From Motacilla alba alba (taxonomy: Eukaryota > Chordata > Aves > Passeriformes > Motacillidae), in contig NC_052019.1 of assembly GCF_015832195.1 (NCBI RefSeq), positions 45,387,016 through 45,451,015 on the forward strand: 64,000 nt of DNA, written 5' to 3'. This document shows, one piece after another, positions 1 through 12,816 of the stretch. The notes below the pieces were generated by a model, which was not told the DNA's origin, did not search any database, and was given only the letters and a program-made list of their open reading frames with translations. Position numbers and translations under genes: made by a program. Numbering within the stretch: position 1 is the stretch's first letter; each line of letters begins with the position of its first letter.

Positions 1-1334
1 AGACTTTCTAACTTCTGTAGCTGCAAAGCAGTCAAAACACATGCACACTGTTTAACTCTTGTACCTATCTTTCCTTTAGAAGCTCCTCTGCTGAAATAGT
101 TCAGAAGGCGGGAAGTACATCTTTTTCTCCTTATGAAGAGTTTGTACTCATTTCAGATGAGTTTACTTTCTCATATGGTGATTGCAACTGCTCATTTTCA
201 ATATTCTTGGACTTAATTTTTTTCCACTTTCATGATCCTCTGTTTTGAATGCTTTTTTTCCTCAATCTGGAAAAGCTGAATCTTTTTCATGCTCAGTAGC
301 AGAAAAGTCTTTGCTGCTTGAAAACTTCTGAAGTTCTTATTTTGCAATTCACAACAAAAATATGTGAATAATTTGTATTACAATTATTGCCAAATAATTA
401 CAACATGAATATTTCTGCTGTCATAGGGCAGCTGTCAAAACTTAAAGATGAAAAACAATAAGGAACAAGAAAAACCCAAACTACAGTCATTTGTGCACTT
501 TAAGTAGTAGCCACTGGGAAAACCCTTTATTTGCAGTAGATTTTGTAATATAAAATTTTCCATGCAAGTTCAGAGGAGGAAGCTTCTTCTTAGGGGATTT
601 TATAAAATGTTATCACTACTCCTTGTCTATAATCTGGAATCTAATTTAGCTCAAATGCACTTAATTAGCATTGCAATATGTATTTTCATTTCTAAACATT
701 CCTCTTCTTACAAATACAATCAAATGTCTGAAAGCAAATTTTGTTCTTCTGTTGTATCAGGTGTTGTTGTACAAGGTAACTATGTGCTAAGGTAGGTAAG
801 TATGGTACAAGGTAAGTATGTAACCAGGAAGGTAAGTATGGCGCTCATGCAATCTCGCTTTTACGGGATAGATCATTCTAGGGATGAGGAAAGAAAATCA
901 TGACTGCATTTTTTTTCATATGTGGTACTAACATGAAAAATCATCTGCTTTTTCTACAGCTGGCTGAATGCTGTGGGGGATCCCCAGCAGATATAGATTA
1001 GTGTATGTATTTGTACTTTATTGTTACTGACAAATAACTCCCACTAGCTCTCAACAGTTGATGGGCAGTGTCACAGTAAATGACAAGGCTTGACTCCTCT
1101 ATTATCATCAGTTTAAATTTGGTCTTTTTTCCTGTGTGAATTCTAAAAATAATATTTCCAAGTGCTTAAATGATGTTTAAGCTGATATATTGAATGCCCC
1201 TGAAGACTTACTCTATAATAGCTTTCTTTAGAATCATACACTAACTCCTTCCCCCCCACACACACCATTTTCCCTTTTCTTTTACATTACAAATTTCTTT
1301 TAAAAAAATAGAGCGTGAGACAGAAAGCTTATAT
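1..1334. other. Unique non-coding DNA, no gene seen
   Basis: AT-rich sequence with frequent stops in all frames. The only open frame of note, about 77 codons ending near 795, has no recognisable domain and runs into the donor-like repeat array. No transposable element was recognised. The C-run followed by CACACA near 1250-1265 is a short simple-sequence patch. Confidence 0.7.
770..840 (+). repeat. Short degenerate tandem array of ggtaagtatg
   Basis: The 10-mer ggtaagtatg occurs three times, at 795-804, 811-820 and 831-840. A one-base variant, ggtaactatg, lies at 775-784. The spacer gtacaa/acaa also recurs before two copies (about 769-774 and 805-810). Spacing is 20, 16 and 20 bases. Each perfect copy is a near-ideal U1 5' splice-site sequence (G|GTAAGTATG). 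The array probably arose by local duplication. Whether any copy is used as a donor cannot be told from sequence. Confidence 0.75.
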
Positions 1335-1480
1335 TTCAGGGAAGAATGGCGTGAGGGGCCGGGGAGGCCGCATAATTGGGTGTGATGTGTCAGTTTCTCT
1401 AGTGACTGTCGGGACTATTCTGTCATCACTTCCGCAGTGCAAAAGCGAGAGGACTGCACAAATCCCCACGTCTCCCGTGA
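1335..1480. promoter_or_regulatory. CpG-rich mini-island, candidate regulatory element
   Basis: About eight CpG dinucleotides fall within roughly 145 bases (for example in ggcgtg, gccggg, ggccgc, gtcggg, ttccgc, agcgag, cacgtc and cccgtg). The flanks are AT-rich and almost free of CpG. Local GC content is clearly raised. No TATA box or initiator arrangement is convincing and no ORF is associated. It may be an enhancer or a small unmethylated element, or a decayed GC-rich repeat. The regulatory reading is inference. Confidence 0.25.
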
Positions 1481-4400
1481 CTTAACCAAACACTGGAATC
1501 TCCTCTAAGAGAAAGTTAGTCAGGAGGTGTGCAGGTGTTTTATACATTAACAAAGAAAGAAAGAGATGGGGGGGATTGAAGAGAAAGGCAAAGGATGAGA
1601 TAGTGTCACATGAAAGGAAGAAGGGCTTGCCAAAACCAGCATATTCATACAGGTTCTGTTTAGCAAATGGTACTCCTAAAAATAAAATAAGTAAAGGTAA
1701 AGTAAACCCCAACAGTCTAAGGTTACCCTAGCTAGAGGCAGATATACCTTATTTAACAGCTGTGGGCTACTCTGCAAACATAGCTTTTTCATTATTTCTC
1801 TAGCTGGTCTCTTTTCCCTAAAGTCAAAACAGAAAAAACTAACAATACATCACACTTCACCTACCTTCTGAGCAATTTCTGAGTGAGTAGATAAACATAG
1901 TAGGTAGTTAAGAGACACTGCAGCTGTAGTTTTTTTTTCCCTGAACCTTCCTAAGAATTATCCTGTCAGTCACAACGAGCAGGATTCATTGCCCCTACCT
2001 TAGGTGCTAAAAATACAGACCTTCAGATAGGAGAAGGTCATCTCTTTATATCCAAATTAAGAAAATAGGCAGAGGTATTTTTGGCTCCTTGTATGAGACA
2101 ATGATGCATCTACATTCAAAGATGCAAACAAAAGAACATCTCAGTTTGCTTATTTCTGTTTTAACAAATTCATCCTTAAACCATGCCTAGTTTTGTGGAA
2201 GAAAATGATTACATATTGTACTTTGGTTTTGCTACACTCCTCTGCCTTTATGCTATGTTCAGTTAAACAGGAATCTTCACTAAAAGCTACGGTCATGATC
2301 CTCCCCCTTTCTGGTTCTGGACCCCTAAAGGTCCAGAATGTAAATTTAAGTACCACAAAATCAAAATTATATTCACTGCATGCCTACTGGAACTTGATTA
2401 CCTAGATATTCTCCCATAAATGTTTCTTTATCTTTGGAAACAGTCCCATATCAGAATGAGTGACATGAATCGATACAATACGAACTTTATTTCAGGCACA
2501 TAAGGTGTGTTTCAACCTGTATCAAATCATGTATCAGAAATTACTTTCTGTCTTTCTGTACCTACACAATTTCTGATTTAGATAGTAAACCAGGCACAGA
2601 CTAAGAGGAAGGGTTTGTACTTGGCCCCTGTGAGTGTATCAACAAAGCAAATCTCTCCTATGTTATGTTTCACTGCTTTCTTTCACCAGTGAAGTTGGCG
2701 CTGCAGAAGTTCACTTCTATAGGACAAGCTGTTTTAGACCCCTTAAACCTGAAACAAGAATTGTGCTTTCTAGCATCTGATGCCACCATTATTTATATAT
2801 TCACATGCAGTGAATCCCTCAGGTTTCCAGAACATTAGGAATGTACAAAAATTAGGGGTATGCTACTACCTTTGAGGCGCTTAACTCATCATATAACCTT
2901 CAACTCTGTGGACTGACACTGTATTTCACAGGGATCTAGGAACAGGATTTCAGGCCACCATCTAGTATTTCGAGTCTCATCTCTCACACACAAAGGTAAC
3001 TGCACAATAAAAGAGCCCAGAAGGACTTACAGATTATGAGGTCTATGCAATACTGTAAACTGTAACAAATCAAGGCCCAGGGTAAATTAAGAAAAAAAAA
3101 AAAGAAAATAAGAAGGAAGGAAAAAAGAAAGGAAAAAAGAAATATAAAAGGGGAAAGAAGAAAGAAGAGAAATAGAAAGTCATGGAAAGAAAATGGAAAT
3201 GTACTGTTACTATTTTAGCTCTCTTAAATAGGAAGAAATTTGTAAATGGAGAGAGTAGAGTGTGTGTACAGTGCCACATCTCAGACCGGTTTCAAGTAAG
3301 AGTAATCTCTATTTTTTGAGAACCTCCCATCTTTAAGCTGGGAAAGAAAAACATACCCAAGAGGTTATCTGAAAATGAGACTCCTAATAAACATATCAGA
3401 TGTAAATTATTTCAGATGCTGCTAGAAATTACCTGAAATAGCACTTGAAGTTCCAAAGCTAGCCTGAATGCTCTAATTGGAAACAAGCAGATAAATCTGG
3501 TTTATAGTATTTTTTGTGCACATTTTTTATTATTAGGATGGGATTCAGGAATGCATAAACAATTTTGCAGTAATAGTCCTTTGATCAGAACTAGAAAGCT
3601 TGAGAAAACGTATAAGAAAGCTTGTTCTTAATAGAGGAACTTCATCTTCATTGGAGCAAACAGCATCCAGACACCACCAGGCACATGAGAAATACCGAAA
3701 TGAGGAGAGCCTTGTGTCTTGCAGTATTTGAAAGACTTGCATTTGAAGAGCATGAAAAAACAGAAACAGATTTTCTTTCTACTCACTCTCTCTGCATTAT
3801 ATATTAGATTATTACTGCCAGACATGAGACCTGTGGAATTTGAAAAAAGCTTTCTTTATGGGCATGACAATGAAGAGGATGAGCTCCAGAAATACTATGC
3901 CACTGGATATGTGTTCTGGGACAGGTGTCCCAACCAAAGAAAATTTCTTATTTGACTTTGCTAGTCCAAAATGTACATTAATCACCTGACAGGGTCGCGG
4001 CAGAGATCATAAGATTTATTAGTTCAAATATCAGGCATTTTGTTCAAACATTTCACATACAATAGGACATAAAATTATTAGTTTCCTATTATAAAAATGA
4101 CTCTAAGTGTCCCTTTTGGGCTTGCAAGTCTGCAGCCACAATGGAATTGAGAGGGGAAAAAAAAAACCCCTAGCATCAATAACGCCTTAAAACACATCAT
4201 ACATGGGAGATTTTCCATTTGAGAAGGAACTCACGCAAATTTAGGGAATACAAATCCCTTTTTTCAAATGGCATAACTATTAATTTCACTAAAAATGCCT
4301 TTGAATTCATTTCTTTTAGAACAGGAAACATTTATTCACTTAGCAAATTTATACATGCAAATTCTACAAAATAATTTCCTTTAATTTCTGGTTCTAACAA

Positions 4401-7400
4401 GAGGGAAGCCTGTTTGACTCAAGCATTCATGGTCATCTTGTGTTTAACAGCAAAGCCCTCTGTGTGAAGGGGCTGTAAAGAAGGCAGAAGCTATAATTCA
4501 CCAGTACTAATACTGAGCAATGAAACAGAACAAACTGCAGAACAGAGCTAGTTGTGTTTAACTAACTAAATTTATTAAATTTCTATTGTGTATCTATGTT
4601 TGTGCCTATTAAATGTAGTTTCAGTCATTCTGCCATTTAGAGAAGGAAAGGTTTTATCTTAAGGAACAGTACTTTTAGAACTGCTAAAACTGTTACCTGT
4701 CCATTTTAAAAATACATCCATATGTGCACACTAGTAGGTGCCTATGTTGTTACCCCTCTTGTTTAAGCCAGGGATATTCAGATTTCATTAAGCTAATGCA
4801 GGAAATATTCACAATATTTACAGAAAAACTTTCTGGAGTAATGGACTTTTGACAGACACATTTTTCTAAAAACCTACCCCAGTAATGAGAATTTAATGAA
4901 TAATCTTGCAAGGCTGATTCCAAGTAATACAGGAGTGAAGAAACAGTAATCAAAAGGTGCTGTTAATAAATAATTTGATATTACTTTTTGTTTCATAACA
5001 TAGACTATTGAATTACATGTAAAGGAGATACTTATGATAGAGAGCTTCAGGGACAGCTCAGTCCTATTCAACATCCTGAGACAAGGATTCAACATCCTCC
5101 AATTTTGAGGAATCATATTCCCACATATTTTATTATTCTTGCTAAAGCATCAGCCAAACAAAATGACAACCAAACTGACATGCTGCTCACAACTCAAACC
5201 AAATGTAAGGTCTGATCCTCTAACTTAGAAGCCAGCTGTTATCTTCCCAAAGATCTTGGGCAGAAGTAAAAGCCTGTCTGAGCAAGATGAGCGCTGACTG
5301 CAAAGTAAAGCTGCATACAGCTTGTCCAACGTTTTAATCAAATGTGTCTGTGCTCATTTAGAGCAGAAGTAGAAGCAGTTCTCTGGGCCAGGTAAATTGG
5401 CTGGAAATACATTAATTTATTAAAATAGATTTTAAAAAGGGGGTCCATGCCAGTAATTTTTAAGGCAATCTTCTGCAGAATAAGATAAAAGGCCATGTAA
5501 TTAAAATAAAATATTTTTAAATAGGAAAACAGATTAAAAAGAAAATTCAAAATGGAGGACATTTGTCAGTGGACATTCATAGGATTCTGTGCAGATCAAC
5601 TGCCTCATAAATGACTTTCAAAAATAATTTTGGCACCACAAAAATTAATCATTTGGTCACAGAAATATTTAGTGATTACAACACCAGGAAAGAAAAACTT
5701 ACTTTCAATGATATAAAATAAAATATAGACAGGAAAGGCAATCAAAGTAATATCACAATGGATAATATTGTCAAGTTTAAGGAAGGCGACTATGGACACA
5801 TAGTGGACAGTAAGTACCAGCTCAATGTGTAGCAAAAGAAAAATATACAGGTAAAATATTTTTTCTATAAAAAATAGAGGGTAGTATAAGTCATTAGTGT
5901 AGCAGCCACCTCTTGAAGCCTGGATGTTGTTCATATAAATATAGCAAAGCTTCAAAAATACAAAGAAGTGTACTGAAGATGACAAGGAATGAACAAATAT
6001 ACATTTGCCATTCTCTAGACAGGTAAATTAACCAGACTTGGGATGCTTCAGCACTGTGAAAACATGGTACAAGAGAATTTGTTCCCTCTTTATGTTCTCA
6101 AATAAAAATTTCCACTGTCTCACAACAGAGAACTAGGGAATATTAAATTACATTATTAGGCAGTCCATTAAAAATAAGCACTTTACCAGGAATTCTTTCT
6201 TTTCAAATAATCAATGATTTCATTACTTGTTTTACTTAAGTCATTGCTGCATCATGCCACAAGTGTAAGTAGAATCAAATCCAATTGGATAAATTTAATG
6301 AAATTTAGTAAAATGCACTAAAATATAATGATGTGGTAAAGCCTATGAAAAGAAATCTCTAAAGCTTAAATCATTAGAAGATAGAAAATATTCTCTACTG
6401 GACATTTTTTTGTACTAATTTACTGGCTACTGTCAGAAACAGGCTAATGGACAAAATGTACTTCTTATGTGATTCAAAACAAACACTCATACTCTCTGCC
6501 AAAATCCCAAGAAAACCAGTTTATTTTTGTCTAGTGGGATGGAAGAACAAAATATTAGAAAACATTGACAAAACCAGCTATATTTTCTAGAAATAAATAC
6601 AGTCTGTGCATTTCCACATTTTTTTTTAAAAAAAACACTTCAATTTCTTGCAAGTTAGGAAACATGAAGTATGTTCAATGACAATTCCCTGAATTTTCAA
6701 TTTGCTTTGAACTGCTCTTGAACACAAGTAAAATTCCTCTTTCTCTGAAACTGAAAAGCTCTGTTGGGTTACAAAAATAGATTAGCTGTGACCAATCTGC
6801 ACTGGTTTCATGGCTGTCCTTAGGTACCTACTTCTTTCTTAATTGTCCATGGTCAATAAATTACAGCTGTCTCAGAACAAGGGATATTCTAATATTTCTT
6901 TCTGTATTATTTTATAATACTTCATAAAGTTCTGAAATGCTAATGTAACCGGTTTGATGCAAGTTAAACATGCAAATAAATAGATAAAATTTTAAGTCAA
7001 TGAAAGAATTGTTTTACTCTTGAACTATGCTTCCTGGTACACTAATGGAAGTTACAGAAGATCATAATTTTAGCTTAAAACCCCACTAATCCTGGGAAAT
7101 TAGAGAAATCAGCCCAGGCTTTTTCCACTGACGTATGGCTTCCAGACCTCAGAGAGGCTGAACAGGGAAACAATCTGTTCACCCTGTAGCAAAAGTCAGC
7201 CTGATTCATCAGAAACTCTTTTCCTATTCCCTGAGCTTCCTGGGATCATCACTACTCAAAGAAACTGACAGAGTTTGGTCATTGTTCAACATTGAAGCTG
7301 CTTAAAATGATAAATGTCACAGTTTTACCAGCTACTTCAATTTCCTCAGAGCAAAGCCTCCTCTCTTCTGTAACTATTTGCAACTTGATGTTGAAATTAT

Positions 7401-10400
7401 TTTATTACTTCTCTTTTGCTAGGTCTAATTATATTATCTCCTTTGTGATAACTACTATTAGTTTCTATAATCCCTAATATTTAAACAATTCAATCTATTT
7501 AAAGAACCCACAGTTGCAGATACTGGTTCACAGTTGACTGTGGTCTTTGACACTACAAATATTTCCACGGGAGTTTCTCTTTTCTTCAACGCACGAAATG
7601 TGGTATCATTTTTCCTTTGGTTTCACTGACTTTTTAATTTTCTAAAACTTTCAAGGTCTTTTACTAGTGGTATTATTTTCCTTTTTATTGTTTACTTTCC
7701 TTATAAATCAATAGTGACGTTTCTGTGACTTAGACAGTCAACTGTCTACCAGTCTACTTGTAAAATTCAGAAGGGGCTGAGAGTGCTCAACTCTAAGTTC
7801 TATCATTTCATTTTCGTCCTAACTCATCTTTTCCACTAAGGAAAACTGCACTACCCACCTATGTCCAGATGTTGTCTTCTCTCCAATTTCAATCCTGAAG
7901 GGACATTTTGCCTTATTAACCAGTTTTTCCATGTTAATATTTTCAGAGTCAGAATTTGCATTAGCAAGTCTACATTTAGCTCTTATTGCCCTTTATACTA
8001 TGGGAATTTCTCTTACATTCCTCTTTCTCTAACTTAAGAATGACTATGTTACATGAGACCAGTGGTCCCTTCAGTATCAATCACTAAAAGCCTTTGCTGA
8101 AAGGTGTGAGGAAATTGTGCTATACACCCTTGTAATGAGCTATCAAGTGGGGAAGTTTCTTCCTCCCCTACTTTAATTAAAATTTGACTTATATTCTAAA
8201 GCTTGAACACTTAAATCCCTGCCCTAAAATCTTTTCTGACATAAGTCTGAAAATTTTTCTTACTGACATATACTTCCATGAAACATCATTTTAAAGGCAA
8301 GGAGTTTAGGATGCAGGAGAACTCAATAGTTATACAGATAGAAATCCATAGAATATAATGTAGAATTAGAAATAACACTTTCATGTGATGCTCTAAATAA
8401 ATAATTTTTATGTTAGGAACAAAACTTAGGAATTTTATGCCTCTTGCAGAATTTACTTTTAAAACATAGACAAACATAAACATTACCTAAAACTCCTTTT
8501 AAGAAAAAGTAATACAATTATAAAGATAACTACAAAAAGAAGGTAATGAGTTAAGTGTAGAAACGTTTAAAACCAGGAACAAGACTTATTGAAACATACT
8601 TTATTAAAAATCCAGAAATGAACTTCAAATAATTTTAATTATTCACAGAGAAGATTCTAGCTCAAGTGTGTATTAAAGTACTTCCCTCTTATAAGCTTTT
8701 GCATTCCATTAATTACTTTTTTAAATATTTCCTTACCTTAGTCACGTATCAAGGAATGCTGCTTCCAGTTTTCCAGCAAGGCTGAGGGAGATCTGCATAA
8801 ATGTATCACTTCAGAGTAATTGCATGCAATTTATTAGAAAAATTGAATAATAAGAAAAAACTCTCTTTAGTTTATTTTCCATTTGTACAATGAGAAACAA
8901 TGAGAAAGACTGGACCATGCAATTAAACTATCTGCTGAGACCAAAGATTCCTGCACTGTTTTTGAATAAACGATCTTTCGCCCTCTTCTCTTCCTTTTTC
9001 AGCGGTGTTATTCCCAGTTAGTAACCATTGAGATTCAAGAGTCTATATGTTTACAGAGTTGCTACACATACTGTCATTTGGGCTGTCACCATTATGTCCA
9101 TATCTATAAACAGGGAAGTCTGAAGCATCAAATACTTTCTGCTTCCAGTATGTGCTAATACTTGCACGTCCCCTGTTTGATGCTACTTTTCCTGCATTCA
9201 GAGTGAATTTGTTTTGATTTAGTGGTGTTAATTTATAATGGATTTCTGAAAACTGTGCAACTTCAGAGAGAAAAGCATCTGCAAACCTTATCTTTACATA
9301 AAATATATTGTTATGTTTTTCCTTTTCTAATAATTAGTAACCCTACAAAATCATTATATAAACTAAAATAGAGGGAGTAAATATTTTTTCCCTTTTACAT
9401 TTCTGATTGGTCAATTTTTATAACCCTGTACCTGTACCATTGCACACTATACTACATGTAGATGCACAGAATGTTTCAAAAGGGGAACTCAAAGGAATTT
9501 GTTTAACAGCACAGAGAAGTGATCATTGAGCAAATCACTCTGCATAAGTTACCGTCTATTTTCCATGAAACACAGGGTAAAGCATGTTAATGTAAAGCAC
9601 AGATATTGCAAGGCAGGGTAGTATTACACTGTGCAGGAGAGTCCTGCAGTCTGTGGCAGCCTGAAACCGTGCACAAGTGCTTACAGCTGCAGTGACATGG
9701 TGCTAAGCATGTTTTAAGACTAGTCCCAGTCGAGCGGCATCTTATCCAACCAGAAACAATCCCACAATCCAGCTCTTTTTAAGTGATCATCCTTGTATCA
9801 TAACAGATTTAGGTTGCAGCTACTTTGGATTATGGTTAATCTAACCTTTATCCATTCACATCTTCACCTGAAACTTACAAGGACCAAGAGTCAATTGCCA
9901 GGGCATAATTCACAATGACACTGATCTCTCCTTCCTCACTCTAATTATCTGGATTAAGAATAACACTTTTGAGTAATTATTTTCACATTGGATAAACATT
10001 AAGCTTTCCTGGATTTATCTGAGCTTTTTCTTAACATGAAATAGATCCGAGCAGGCTTATAAGAACATAACTGACAGCGGTGACAGCTTAATCAAGGAAA
10101 CCCTAAACAACTAAAACAATAGGAAATGTTTGTTTCACATTGTTTTGAATAATCAAGAGCCAGTAACTTGATAACCCACTGGCAAACTATCTACTCATAG
10201 ACCAAAGAAAAAGCAATACCCAGGCAGATCAATTACAGTGACTCGTACTGTCTTAATAAACATGCAAAATTTTCTCTGATGCAGTTCCAGCTTAAAAGCA
10301 AACATGAGTTTTTACCAGTGGCAAAAAAATGTACAAGACTACAAAGCTGCTGATTTACCCAATAGAAATCTCAGGGATGAGAAATACAAAAACATATTAC

Positions 10401-11791
10401 CAGTCTGCTAAATTTATAATTAAAGGAATCAGTTACCAGCTGTATCACTTCAGATGACAATTTCTGAAGAAACTGCATTGTCCATCTCAAGCTACACAGA
10501 CTCCCCAAAATTGATATCACAAGCAGGCTGGAAAAATCTTCCAACCTTGTCTTTGAAACTACCTACGATCATATACAATTACTCACTAAAATCACATCAC
10601 AGAACCCAATTGCACTTTGGCTTTGCAGATCCACAGATAACCTCTTAAAGAGCAAACTCCCTTACTGTGTCGACCCCTGACCTCGAGCTCTTTTTCCAAT
10701 CTCCAGTAGCACCACATGTTTCTTTCCCAGAGAGAGCCAGGGCTTGGAGCTGCAAGGTTTCGAAGGGGTAGCAAGTGCTCCAGCTATCATAACTTTGAGG
10801 TTAAGGGAGCACACTGCTAATATCTCATTCGCAAACTTTAATGCATTCCTTATACTACTACTTAATTTAGTTTGAACATTATTTATGAAGGACTTTTCTG
10901 TAAGTATTTTTCCATTTGTGGAAGGCTTTTAATAATTTATAAGTAATAATTTTATTTGGCTCTTAAAAGGCTTTAAAATGTTATGCCTCAATTGAATACT
11001 TTAGCAGCCACTGGAAGCTGAATTACAAACAAAGAAAAGTATTTACATCTTAATTTTAGGAATTATTTTAGAAGTTGATCAAATAAGGGGCACAGCCAAT
11101 TTTGTTTAATAACTTGACTTTCCTGGGGCTCCACAACAGCAATTAGACCACTGTGATTTTCTCTTCTCATGCTTAGCAATCATACTCAGTAAAACTAGGC
11201 TTTTATAGTGGTTTATGGTTTTTGTGATTTCTTCATCATGTCAAGAGTGGAACAGGAGCTATGGCAGAACATTTTGAGTTGGCTTTGAAAAAAACAGAGG
11301 ACAGAACACCACAATTCTGGGCACTTAGCTGTGGCTGAGGCAAAACAATAAGAGTGATATCGGGTTCAACCTCTTTCTCTGCGCACGTGCAAACTCCTGC
11401 TTACTTGGAATTATATTCTGGATTTATCTTAATGAGATATGAACAGCACCCATGAATATTGACATATATTCACCTGCATGTTACTGACAACTTACCCTGA
11501 TGACAGGCAAGGACTCTCGCACTTTTGATACCTTTCCCCTCCCAGACAGAGACAACCTTTTTTTTCCTTTGAATGCAGGGTCTTTCAAATGTTCTCTCAT
11601 CTGCTTTAATGGATACTGGAAAATGGTCTCCTCATGCATTTTACAATAATTCCTAAGGGAACAAAAGGTACCTGAAGACTTTTAAATGATCCAGGAACTG
11701 ACAACCTTGGAGATACCTCCTGCTGTGACAATAGTGCTACTTCCTAAACTGTAGTGGGCAGTATCTTTTAAATTGGAAACCCTGAAACCTG
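1481..11791. other. Unique non-coding DNA, no gene seen
   Basis: About 10 kb of AT-rich sequence. The longest open frame is about 126 codons on the minus strand near 5605-5985. It has hydrophobic, low-complexity composition with no motif and looks like chance. Apart from the polypurine tract near 3.1 kb, only small simple repeats were seen, such as a duplicated acaatgagaa at 8887-8906. No transposable element was confidently recognised here. Confidence 0.65.
3088..3179 (+). repeat. Polypurine (A/G) low-complexity tract
   Basis: About 90 bases consist almost entirely of A and G on the plus strand, with only three T, in a degenerate GAAA/GGAAA pattern. It starts with a run of twelve A. Long purine/pyrimidine-biased strands can adopt triplex (H-DNA) structures. 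It explains the phenylalanine/serine-rich minus-strand open frame over this stretch, which is not a gene. Confidence 0.85.
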
Positions 11792-11860
11792 TCAGAGAAT
11801 AGTTGAGATTGGAAGGTATCTCTGGAGATTGTATTGTCTAACCATGCAGACATGGTACAG
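11792..11860 (-). mobile_element. CR1 LINE 3'-end fragment, antisense
   Basis: The stretch cagagaatagttgagattgg, followed by aaggtatctctggagattgt and attgtctaacc, matches the reverse complement of the usual CR1 3' region (the familiar form is close to agaatggttgaggttggaag, then ggacctctggagatcat and ctagtccaacc). The element therefore lies on the minus strand with its 3' end at the left. Similarity fades after about 11860. Possible decayed continuation to about 11900 is not certain. CR1 copies are usually 5'-truncated, as here. Confidence 0.65.
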
Positions 11861-12439
11861 AGAATTTCTAGGCATATTGAATACATATTTTTATCTGGAA
11901 AACATTAATTAATACTTTAACATTTTATTTAAAACCTATTCAAAATAGTCCACTTCTTCAAAACCCTAAGGTTTCCAGCAAATGGTAATAGCTTCTATGA
12001 AGCTCCTAGATTTTTACTTTAAGCAACACTCCAGCCATCCTGTGTGAATGATGACTCTGAAATCTTTTGCTTTCACACTTTTTTTTCTTCTAATAGAGGT
12101 TACTACATTATTAGGCAGATGTGCTCCTCATCCTTTAATTTCCATCTAATGTAAAATCACCCAGAATCATTCACCTACTGAAACAAATACATTCATTATT
12201 AGTGAGTAGTTTCTTAAATTTTCTCTTAGTGTGAAGCAAAATGAAGGTATGCTGGAAAGCAAACACAGACTAAAACAATCTTGAAAACTGGTGAAACACT
12301 CTAAAAATTAGTTAGGAAAAGTGTAATGTAGGTATAAATAACTGTGCAAATGGAGGACGAGAAATAACTGGCATGGGGTGCTTTTTATGTGGACCAATTT
12401 CAGAGTGTTCAAAGACAAGAAAGAAGAAGTGCTATTGAC

Positions 12440-12790
12440 ATAGTACAACAAGAAATTTAGGGAAATCTGGACTATTTAGTTAGGAAGAGAAGTAGATTAT
12501 AAGTCTTGAAATACCTGAAGACCTTATTCTACTCTGATTCTTTGTTGGATGAATGAGATAGCTAAAATTAAAGAGATTAGATGTTGGAAAATATTAGGAT
12601 AGGAAAAAAATTGCAGTAGGCTGTTTTGAGAAATAAAGTATCTCACACACCAGGGATCATGGGGAATAGATTGGACATCAAGGACATAAAGAAGTCCATC
12701 AAGAACAACACCATTACAGAGGACTCTTCTCTGGGTTAGAAAGGAAGTACATGACAGCTGCTTTTAGCCCTGTATTCAAAGACTACAGTG
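12440..12790 (+). mobile_element. Highly decayed CR1 LINE copy, sense
   Basis: The segment at 12460-12497, reading gaaatctggactatttagtt and then aggaagagaagtaga, resembles the CR1 ORF2 C-terminal region that encodes a GLFSLEK-like motif. Further on, agattggacatcaaggacat near 12669-12688 resembles the part of older CR1 subfamilies close to the 3' end. No reading frame survives and the 3' terminal octamers were not found. The copy lies directly upstream of the ERV LTR, so two insertions of different age sit side by side. Limits are approximate. This could be two unrelated matches. Confidence 0.4.
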
Positions 12791-12816
12791 TTAGGTGAAC
12801 TCCTGGAGAGAGTGAA

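Noticed and set aside
7731..7748. Hairpin tagacagt / actgtcta with two-base loop
   Set aside because: About five 8-bp hairpins with short loops are expected by chance in this window.
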